Positions 46,601 to 58,600 of a stretch of 64,000 nt of DNA are shown here, one piece after another. The first letter of the stretch is position 1; every line of letters begins with the position of its first letter. Origin of the DNA: Bolinopsis microptera (taxonomy: Eukaryota; Ctenophora; Tentaculata; Lobata; Bolinopsidae); contig NC_087077.1 of assembly GCF_026151205.1 (NCBI RefSeq), positions 10,717,983 to 10,781,982 of the forward strand, in the 5' to 3' direction. The notes beneath the pieces are model-generated. The model ran no database searches, was not told the DNA's origin, and worked only from the letters and a program-made list of their open reading frames with translations. A program made the translations under genes and the position numbers.

Positions 46601-49600
46601 TTCTTATTCTGTCAGTGATACCAACGGATCAGCTTACTTGTGAGAGTGTGTTTTATTGGCGGTGTATTGTGGCACATACCTCAACCAACCAACCCGATAT
46701 GTATGAACAAATCATGCCGACTCTCTCTGAATATTCCCATTACCTCAAGGAGTAAGCAATTTGAAATTCCATTTTCCTCATGAAAGTTTTTCCAAGCACT
46801 CATTCAAGATGCCTCAATTCTTATTATTGAATATCGTATCTCTTCTCTATTATTTGGTATCAAAGTCTTGTTATTAAGACGTGAACTAGTTCCTAACGGC
46901 TAACTCATCTTATCTTTCAGTTATGTTGTGAAGGCTAGTTCCATCTCATCTGAAGATTATGATGCGCACTATCAAGCTTCGTACGTGATCCAGGAGCTGA
47001 TTAAAATGGCAAAACTAGCAGATATGTCCGATGAAGCAGGGCGCAAGAATCTTATAACTGTCACAAAGTTTATCATCTGTGAGCGGAAATCACTGTTCAA
47101 GTCAGTAAAATTTGCGGGATCATAAAAGGGCGCAAAGTGGCAATTTTCCAAAAGACGCGAACTTTAAATGACATTTTATTTAATATGTTGGCGCAGTATC
47201 GACGCGCGTTGCAAGCGCGCGTTTTCTATACCGCCAAAATCAAACCAAATTCAGCCCCTTGACATTTTATTGTGAAATATTACACTGTCCAAGTTTTAAC
47301 AATCAATGTAACATTAGTTATCTTCAGTCAATAGAGAGATTAGTTGAGCTATACTGTCTAGCAGAAATGAATGAACAAACAAGAATCAAAACAGTTGCTG
47401 AAATTATCACCGACATAAGGAATCCGCTCGAAGGAGCTACTCAGTTCAACCTCGACCAGATCGAATCTTGTGAAAAGGTACACTCCGAGTTTGCTAATTC
47501 ATTCATTCGTAATTGTAGCTATCATTAAAGATTATTTAGTTTGTAGTGATCGTCCTGAAGGAGATAGGGATTAATTTGTTAGCACATGTTCGAAATTGGG
47601 ACGAATCTTACTTATTGTGACCTTACATTAACCTTTTAATGATTTTTAGAATGACCCAGTTACAATGATACGATGCCTGACAATGGTATCCGGACTGATA
47701 CAAGGTGTGAAATGTGATGTTGCCTTCGACCCAACCCTAACTGTGCTACTGGATGATTTGGTGAGTTAATACTAATTGAAACTCCATAATCCAATTCGTC
47801 AGTCTTGGAACGGGAGTTACAAAAAATTCAGTGGTACTTGGTGATTTTCGATTAAAATGATGTAATATATCGTTAGTACAGACAGATCCGTCTGAAAAAA
47901 TCGATCTGCCGACACACAAAGCTTACAAAGGATTTTTGACGTTTTTGAGTCCTAATAGATGTCCTTTATGGCTGACCAACTTTTCCAAACTTTTCCACGT
48001 GTCTTAAGGCCACTTTTTGCCACTTTACCACTTTTTACCACCTTTCTTGTTTGTCGAATATCTTTAGTTGTGAACATCGTAAAAGGTTGCGGATCAATCG
48101 AGTGTGTTTATATTACCATGAAGAAAAACTTTTGTTCTAGCAATTTTTACGTCAGATAATCATTTAATTGGATAATTATCAATTAGCTAATTAGCAAAAT
48201 TCTAAAAATTTTTTATTGGCTCAAAATGATCGGAATAGCTTAAAACACGCAGAAAAGTAGTTTTTAGAAAAACTTTGAAAATTTTTCACTTACATTTTTT
48301 TTCGAGACTTGGAAAAATTTCGAAAATTCAAAAAAAAATTTTTCCGCCAAAAGTGATCAAATCGCATGAAACGCGGAGAAAAATGCTTTTCAAAAAAACT
48401 TAGTGAATTTTTCGTTTCAAGAGTACTTCAATCACCAATATTTGTAGTTGGAGTTCAGTAAATCGCGGCAGATTTTAGTAATCAGGAATTACTAAGTGGA
48501 AAGGTATGAAACTGAAAAACGTTAACCATACGATATAAGAGTTTCATAACTAATTACAATACAGCCTTATCGATTTTTACAGAAACTGCACCAATGGCAC
48601 AGTCAAGATCGAAAGACGAAACGATAGCCTGCTGTACTATCATTTTATTGACTTCAATGATGAATCAGTGGGGTTAAGATAATCACATTTGTAATGAATA
48701 AAACCTCTCTGTACCGTCAATTGTGCTAATCTAAACCGGCCTACCTGGATTACCAGACCTCTTCTTCTCCTCAACAATCAAACCGAGTTGTTCATATCGC
48801 ATTTGGTGGGCGATGTAAGTACATATCGAGCTGTATTCAATCACAATGCAATACGTGTATATTATATTATGGCCCTCGTGGAACATTTTACTGAATGAAT
48901 TATTACCGGTTCTTTACTACCCCTTGCTCGACGCTCGTATCTAAATCTTATCCTTGCCCGTATGTTACCCTTGTTGATTTTACTTTTAGCCGACCCTGAC
49001 ATATGGGGGTGATTTTATACCGCATAGCAAATGAAGCGATATGCAGTACAATACAAAACAAGTCACAGTAGATGTTGGAAGGTGTATTTACACTTGCTTC
49101 CTAGATCTGGCTGTTCCTTAGTTTCCCTGGTCTGTTCTTGCCTTCTTGGAACTGTAAATGAGCCATGAGGCCAAGTATACGTTTTCGTGATAAACTGTAA
49201 AACGTCTCTATAGTCTATACCGGGTTTCTCACGGTATTAAGCGTTGCATAAAATATATTATATGGCTCTTAATGAGGTTTATGAAACGCTTAATACCGTG
49301 AGAAACCTGGTATAGAGACATTTTACAGTTTATCACGAAAACGTATACTTGGCCTCATGGCTCATTTACAGTTCGAAGAAGGCAAGAACAGACCAGGGAA
49401 ACTAAGGAACAGCCAGATCTAGGAAGCAAGTGTAAATACACCTTCCAACATCTACTGTGACTTATTTTGTATTGTACTGCATATCGCTTCATTTGCTATG
49501 CGGTATAAAATCACCCCCATATGTCAGGGTCGGCTAAAAGTAAAATCAACAAGGGTAACATACGGGCAAGGATAAGATTTAGATACGAGCGTCGGGCAAG

Positions 49601-52600
49601 GGGTAGTAAAGAACCGGTAATAATTCATTCAGTAAAATTTTCCACGAGGGCCATAATATAATATACACGTATTGCATTGTGATTGAATACAGCTCGATAT
49701 GTACTTACATCGTCCACCAAATGCGATATGAACAACTTGGCTTGATTGTTGAGGAAAAGAAGAGGTCTGGTAATACAAAACAAGTCACAGTAGATGTTGG
49801 AAGGTGTATTTACACTTGCTTCCTGGATCTGGCTGTTCCTTAGTTTCCCTGGTCTGATCTTGCCTTCTTCGAACTGTAAATGAGCCATGAGGCCAAGTAT
49901 ACGTTTTCGTGATAAACTGTAAAACGTCTCTATAGTCTATACCGGGTTTCTCACGGTATTAAGCGTTTCATAAACCTCATTAAGAGCCATATAATATACA
50001 CGTATTGTGTCGTATTGTGATTGAATACAGCTCGATAAGTACTTACATCGCCCACCAAATACTATATGAACAACTTGGTTTGATTGTTGAGGAAAAGAAG
50101 AGGTCTGGTAATCCAGGTAGGCCGGTTTAGATTAGCACAATTGACGGTACAGAGAGGTTTTATTCATTACAAATGTGATTATCTTAACCCCACTGATTCA
50201 TCATTGATGTCAATAAAATGATAGTACAGCAGGCTATCGTTTCGTCTTTAGATCTTGACTGTGCCATTGGTGCAGTTTCTGTGAAAATCGATAAGGCTGT
50301 ATTGTAATTAGTTATGAAACTCTTATATCGTATGGTTAACGTTTTTCAGTTTCATACCTTTCCACTTAGTAATTCCTGATTACTAAAATCTGCCGCGATT
50401 TACTGAACTCCAACTACAAATATTGGTGATTGAAGTACTCTTGAAACGAAAAATTCACTAAGTTTTTTTGAAAAGCATTTTTCTCCGCGTTTCATGCGAT
50501 TTGATCACTTTTGGCGGAAAAATTTTTTTTTGAATTTTCGAAATTTTTCCAAGTCTCGAAAAAAAATGTAAGTGAAAAATTTTCAAAGTTTTTCTAAAAA
50601 CTACTTTTCTGCGTGTTTTAAGCTATTCCGATCATTTTGAGCCAATAAAAAATTTTTAGAATTTTGCTAATTAGCTAATTGATAATTATCCAATTAAATG
50701 ATTATCTGACGTAAAAATTGCTAGAACAAAAGTTTTTCTTCATGGTAATATAAACACACTCGATTGATCCGCAACCTTTTACGATGTTCACAACTAAAGA
50801 TATTCGACAAACAAGAAAGGTGGTAAAAAGTGGTAAAGTGGCAAAAAGTGGCCTTAAGACACGTGGAAAAGTTTGGAAAAGTTGGTCAGCCATAAAGGAC
50901 ATCTATTAGGACTCAAAAACGTCAAAAATCCTTTGTAAGCTTTGTGTGTCGGCAGATCGATTTTTTCAGACGGATCTGTCAGTACTACGTCATTCTTAAA
51001 CGGCTGTGACTTATGGTGTGATTACCCGATTTTATGATTCAAGAAGTTTAATTTATATAATTTCTTGAAATCTCATGTCGATTACTTTTAGAAACAATTA
51101 TCTATTGACGTTTTTTGGAAAAAATGTGATATAAGATGACCTAGTTATTCCAAAAAATCACGCATATTTAAAAATCTGCCAAGTTAAGATTAATTGTAGG
51201 CTTTACAACTGTACTAAGATCGAGAACATGTGTTTTTACCGTTACTCCTCCATCATTATCATAGTGTTGCCAGTTGAAATTGACTGCTTAGATCTCCCTA
51301 TCCCCGTTTATATGTTTACTTAAATCGCTTTGTTCGTCCCGACCCATTTCAGTTATTAAAAATGAAAACACTTTAGCAAACTTAACATTGATCAGGTGAT
51401 GACGGGGGTGGTATCACATAATGAGATTGTACGGCACCTCTCAATCAAATCCCTGGGCTTGTCTTGTATCCTCAGCAAAACTCTGGCCAAGAAGTATCTC
51501 GTTTTATTCTTACAGGTTTGTGGAAAAATGTCTGGAGGTATGTGGTATGATGGAAAATGGTTTTCTGCGCATCGTGTGGTGCTTAACATTGTGCTGTAAT
51601 AAATAAGCTATCTGGGACTTTTGGATGCCTGTGTTTTAAACTCTTAAACTGGGTATCCAGTTATGTATAAACTTTACATTTTTCAGATAGTGATGGTTGA
51701 TAACTATGCTGAGATCTTGGAGACATCTTTAAAAATCATCTTTGATTTGTTTTTGGTGTTCGGTATCGAAGCTTTTGCTGAAGAAGATAAAAAGGAGCAG
51801 AAAAAGGAGCAGAATGGAGAGGTGGGAATTTATTTCTAATTTTAAAGTTACTTTGAATCATCTCATTTTTTACCAACGAAGACACAAATTATTGTAGATA
51901 ATCCCGTTCCTTTTAGCAGGATACAATGTCAGAGAACAGCCAAAGCACATTGATAGACAGCAGTCAGGAAGACATCCTTTCCAGTAAACTTGAGAATACC
52001 AAGATTGAGGACCCTGAAAACCCTCTTGGAGAGGTTGATAAGAAGGTGGGATCCTTAGAACTTAAAACTTTTGTGTGATGTGTATTGAAAATCAGTACAC
52101 TCCGGGCTGCTCCTAGGGTTACTTTAGTTACTATAGTTACTAGGGTTACTAAGTAATATCGGTACACGTACTCTAGTTCGACAAATACCCTAGTTCGACT
52201 GTCGACACGTGCTCATTCAGATTCTAGCTTTCAATTCAGTTTCTTCATTGAACAATTTTCAGTCACATATGAAATTTAATAATTTTTAATAGATACTGTT
52301 CATAATATTATATTGTAAACACCTCATGGATTCAAGACCGACAAAATAAATGAATAAAATACAGCAACAGGACAGAAATGTGACGTCTATTGGAGCATCA
52401 AAGTATTAACGTTATTAGACTACAGAAACACGGGACCGTAAAAAACATTCCAGATAATAGAGGGGGACAAAGATGAGACAGTAATCTAATATCTGTAAAT
52501 CTAAAGACTTCAAGCTGTAGAAATCTAGTGAAAAACAAAACTGTTCATGTCGTATACGGGCTACAAAACAAGTCACATTACAGTTACAAAATGTGTCCTA

Positions 52601-55600
52601 TGAGGCTTAACTGAGTACTGACAATTTTTTTTTATTGAAATCTTTCAAATCGATCAATTACATACAAATTTACACAATGAATGAACAACATTAAATTTTC
52701 TCAAAAGTATAAGACTCCGATAAAATCAGATTTTCTAGGACAAAATGTATGTAATCAAAGGACCTGAGGGTCACCAAAACACAGATGTTGAGAGCAAAAT
52801 GCACCTCCTGCACAAGTATGGGCCCACGAAAATCTTAAATTTTAAATAGAATTTCAAATAGAAACACACAAAAATATCAAAAGCAATCAAATCATATAAT
52901 AAAGTGAAATCCATGATGTGATGACATGCACTAAAATGAGAGATGAGAAATACAGACAACAGGGATTTAAGCTCCTTATGAACATATTGTTAGCTTTAGG
53001 TAAACTGCTTCACATCTCTGTCTCGAGGGAAAAATCTAGATCATAATCAAAGTCCTCCGGCATAATTTTATCCCACATGTAGGAGGTCAATTTGCTTTTG
53101 AACTCAGAAATAGTCTCTATCTCACGTATATCTAGAGGAATATGATTCCATTTGGAATGGGTCCTAAAGTAAAAGTTCTTAGCAAAAGCGTTAGAGCTTG
53201 CTCGTGGTAAGATCGAGCTTACAAAACATAAGGGGTCCATGTGGCTATTTCTTAACCTTGAGTGGCCTTGATATGGTTGCAAATATGAGGGTAAAGTGAC
53301 AGGAATATGTTGCTTCACAATTTTAAAGAAGAAAATAAGGTCAAGAAAGTCGAAGCGGTCTTCTATGGGCATAATCTTAAGCTGTCTGCATTTCTGAATG
53401 TATGTGGATGGTGGATAACTCATATACTCCTCGCGAAGAATCCACTTAATAGCACTCTTTTGGAGGCCCTCCAGCTTGCTTATCTGGGATTTTGTGACCG
53501 GTCTCCATATAACTGAGCAATGCTCAAATTGACTTCTCATTAAAGTGAGATACAGTACTCTACGACGATTTACATCTTGAACAAAATAGCAATTTCTCCT
53601 TGCCATGCCTAATTTTTGGTTGGCCTTTGAGAGGACTTTAGAGCACTGGTCTTGCCAGTCGAGATTCTTGGTCACAAAAACACCCAAATCCTTTTCATGA
53701 TCGACATAGTCAAGTGCGATTCTTCCCATGGAGTATACAAAGTTAAAGAGTGGTAGGACACTAAGGAGGGAAACTGTTTCGGATATCCTTCCTGCGACGG
53801 TGAGGACCTTACATTTGTCGGGATGAAATCTCATTTTATTAGAAAGTGACCAGTCATGGAGATAATCAATGTCCTTCTGCAGTCGCAGGATATCAGACTC
53901 CGAAACAATCTCACGCCAAATTTTAGTATCATCGGCATACAGTGACAGTTGTGTGCCAGGTGAAATCCCCACTGATATATCATCAATGAACATAATGAAC
54001 AACAAAGGTCCCAAAATTGACCCTTGTGGTACACCAGATTGGGCGTTTCTCATGGAAGAAAACTTACCACTTATCAAGACCTGTTGTTGCCTGTCTCTTA
54101 GATAATCAGTGATGAATTTCAGTAGCCTCCCATCAATACCAAATTTGCTCTTTAGCTTAAATAATATAAGATCATGGTTAACTGAGTCGAAAGCTTTGGC
54201 AAAATCAAAGTAGACTACATCTGTTCTCATATTTTCATTCAGTGAGAGAGCTAGGCTGTCACATAGACCTACAAGATTAGTTGCACATGATCTTTCAGCT
54301 CGAAAACCGTGTTGTTTATCGTTGATCATGCCGTTAGTAAGTGCAAGTAACTCATCTTTAATTATGCGTTCAAGAACTTTGGTGATTAAGCATGTAAGGG
54401 ATATTGGCCTATAATTTGAAACCTCGTGTTTATCACCTTTTTTTTCCCTACTCTTGCCGAAGGCAAAAAGATCGTAGGGAATAAGTAATCGGGTTTGGAT
54501 ATATGAGGTGGCCCGACGGTCCTACGTTGATGACAAAAGTCTGCTCCTTCGCAATATAGACCACTCCCCTATAATTATGTGTATAAAAGGAGTCTATTTT
54601 GCGCGCGCGACGCCGGTTATGTGTTAATTAATTACAAGCATAGCAACGAGTTTTTGGTGCTTAACGACTGTTACAAACGGATAAATCATTAATTTAAGTG
54701 TTATTTTGGTGAAACAAGCTTAATAAATTACCGAGTGATAAAATTCAGCAATTCAAAACAAATAAAATTATGATATCAGCTGATAAACTCGTGGCTGTGG
54801 GCTGATTATTTAACAGTTAATCGACACTGAATGGTAGAAAGCATTGGAATACATAGTTGAGAACAGATGTTACTTTACAGTTACATTCAAGAAGCTAATA
54901 TCAAGATTGCGGTATGCTTTTAAAGAATCCTATATCAAATAAAAGGCTCGAAAGTCGATGGTGCTGTGAATGTGATGTGTCGAGTAAGCATCAAAATGTA
55001 TTAGTTTATGTTAGATACAAATAATAACTAAGACGAGACGGCATATTTTATTACAGTCAATAAGTTGGCATACGATGCAGTAATATGACGTGACATGATA
55101 CGCATATATATGTTAACACGAAACAAAACCGCGCAAAGTATGAAATGATCTACAACCAAACCACATACAGATCGACGGCGACACCTCAGATGCGCGCAGG
55201 ATTTTTCAAGTTCTGCACGCCTAATATAATATAAACGATTATTACATTGTACATGCGCCAAACACCACTCTGGGATACAATAAAGTAGAACAATTAAATT
55301 GTATGCAGTAGGGAAATTTGATCGTGCGTGGTGTTACCGCGGCGAAATTCTTGTTATATATGGGTACAACGTGTCCCAGTTTCCACTCCCTAGGTAATGT
55401 CCCAATGTTGTAACATGAATGAAATAATAGTGATAATGGGTAAGCAAGCCCAACAGCACAGTTTTTCAAAAGTTTCCCATGAATACCGTCAGGCCCATAA
55501 GCTTTGTTAGGGTTAATATTGGAAAGGATTTTTCGAACCCTTTGGTGGTCAAATGCAATATCAAAGCGCCAATCGTTTGAATAATCAATATCTATGTCGT

Positions 55601-58600
55601 ATAATGATGCTTCAGAGAACTGCTCAAAGAAAAAGCCATTAAATAAGTTGGCCTGGTCCTCTGGGCAGTTGCGGACAATGCCTTTGTAGCTTACAAACTC
55701 AGGAATTCTTTGACTAGCTGTTTTTGATTTTACATATGACCAGAATTTTTTTGTTACAAGAGCGCTATCATCTGATTCATTTAATGTTTCTCGCATTTTT
55801 TGAGCAACCACATTTTTGAAGTTTTTCCTGGCAAGGGAGAATGCTATTTGGGCTCTATCGCTTTTATGTCTATCTTTATGCAGTCTTATTTTCTTGCGCC
55901 ATGCATCATAGCACTCTGAGTCAAACCATGGATCTTGTCCATCTGTCTTAACTGAGCATTTCTTGATGAATTTGTCAGTGATATTAAAAAGTTTTTCTTT
56001 AAATTTTTTCCACCCAATTTCAGGTTCTGTGCCATTAAGCAATACATTCCAGTCTGTGTGCCGGAGTTCATGGTTTAGCCTCTCCCAGTTCACGTTTTTA
56101 TAGTTATAGCACATACGCTTAACCGGCTTCTTCCTATTTACCTTAATGTTGATCTTAAAGTTGATTGGAAAATGATCAGACTTACAGACGCTATCTCGCT
56201 CACCTACCATTAGGTCACTGATATTAGACTCAGAGTTTGTGAGCAAAAGGTCCAGTGTTTTGCCTTTGCAATGTGTGGGTGTAAGTACACATTGCCGAAG
56301 GCCAAGGTCTACAAAAGATTCAACAAAAATCTGCTCAATAGGACAGGAGCCGGCCAAGGTAGACCAGGAGACTCCAGTCAGGTTGAAATCTCCCAGGATA
56401 AATACTTTGCTTAGCCCTCTTCTCCGAAGAAGAGTTTTCAGAGATCCAAGAATTTTTTCATGATTTGCAAAGCCCAGTGTACCAACACGATAACATGTAC
56501 AGATAACAAATTTAATGCCCGTTGATGTTGTAAACTCCACAGCAAGAATCTCTGCCCCCTCTTTAAGTCGGATTTCTTTCGAAGATAATTGAAGGTCTGC
56601 TCTCACAGCAATCATGACCCCGCCACCATTTCTCCTAAACCTGGTCGGATTAGAGGGATCAGGTGGATGAGTTTTCTTAGATCTGTCAGAGCGAAATATC
56701 TTATATTTATCAGGGTGCAGGAATTCGCTATCAGCTATGGAGTTTTTAAACCAAGTTTCGTTAAGTATTGCAATATCTATATTTGCCTCATTAAAATAAG
56801 TTGAAAGCTCAAGACATTTGGTGTTATCAAACATTGGGTGGGCATTATTAAGCTCACCGAAGGGAATAAGGCCTTGAAAATTCTGAAAGTAAACAATCAA
56901 TACCTTACTATTCCCCAACCTAATATCTATAGGAGGGGGACCTGGGTTTACGATTCCAGGGTTTACAAAAACTATCAAAATACCATTCAACAAGAACAAC
57001 CAAATTATGCATCCAGTTAGTGCAATGCCAGCTCTACCAGTAGATAAAAAGTTTAAATTCCTATAAATTGTAACATGGCAGAAATTGTAAAGGCCATCGA
57101 AACTATAATCATTCCGGAAATAATACATATTTGCTAAGTGTAGAAGGAAATATACAGTAAAATATCGGCACAGGTTAGGCACTGGATATGTTGGTACAAA
57201 GGCTCGGCAATCATATGTGACTCTAGAAAAAGCCAACCCACTAACCCCCGCACTAGTGATGATGATGAGTGAGAAATTGCATATGAATAAAACATAGAAT
57301 ATATATAAAAAGAAGCTAGGATCAATGCAGCTGTCTAAAATGTCAAAGATACTACCTGTACCACGTCTACGGTTCTGATGTTTAATGGCTCTTGCGAAAG
57401 AATTTCCACTAAACACTCCAACTCTAAATCTATATGTTACTAAATCGATCATGGTAATTTACAGGTAAGTATACTTGCCAGACTACATTTGCATATAACT
57501 AGCTATACAAGGTCCATAATACAGCTCAGGTTAAACTATTGATATACAAAGGGATTAAAATATCTACTGTGTATGGCACGAATATAAGACCTAGCCAACA
57601 CCCCCATTCCTTTCTGAGGATTGGGGTGAATACCATTGCTCTCAAATAACGGATCAAATCTCCTAACGGGTTCCTTATAAGTTCTCTTGAATTTAGTGAA
57701 GGGATAAAAGACATCAATAAAGAAGAACCTCCTGAATACACATTCATTATATAAAATCCTATTAAAGTCTATTATCCTCTTGTTAGTTAATCTATCATCA
57801 TCAGACGTTAAGGGTAATGGCAATAAAGATTGAACATAAACCTTGCAATTAGGAAATAATTGGCATATCTTACTAAAGAGTTGCTTCAGAGGCCCTCTAA
57901 CTATGCCTACATCCTCTACCCGTCTAATATCGTTCGTACCAACACTAATTAAAAGTTTATCAACCTGAACATCAGGATGTGCAGCAGAATAGTCCTCAAG
58001 CTGCTTCTGGACCTTGTCCATCTTTGCTCCACCTTGTGCAACATTCTCGACTTTGACTTTCCCTTTTCCCAGCTTGTCCGAGTCCAATCTCTGAGCAAAA
58101 GAGTCTCCAGCAACCAACGTGACTTTCTGCACAGGTTCTTTGACTTTAATGCCACAAGCAGGTGTACTAGTCTCACTGGCACTGTTGGTTTCAGAGCTGG
58201 CCTGGCTACCAGTTTTCACGATTGCGCGAAAAGACAGGGAGTATCGCACTTGGTCTTGACCATCCCCCTCCGTACCAGTAGCCAGCTCTGCACGCACCTG
58301 ATGCTTCAGATTCTGCTGTGTCCCAGGCCTCATTACGACAAGGCTGTTGTTCTTCATCCTTATCGCTTTGGCACATTTAGGATTCTTCTTTGTACCCTCG
58401 TAAAACTCAAGTGTCCGTTCACACCCCAGGGAGAAAGAGCATATCGATTTCTCCTGATCGATGAGTGTCTCGTCGTCACGGTGTAACGAGGTGCTGGCCT
58501 GGTTGTTATTATACTTAATCACCAGACAGGAGTCCAAAGGTCCAGTTATCTCTGTGCTTGAGTTAACGAGACTCAGCAGCCTTTTGATGTTAGGGAAACT

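Noticed and set aside
47959-48159. 66-aa frame present on both arms of the palindrome as a gene
   Set aside because: Its identity on both arms only reflects the palindrome; no domain or start context supports coding.
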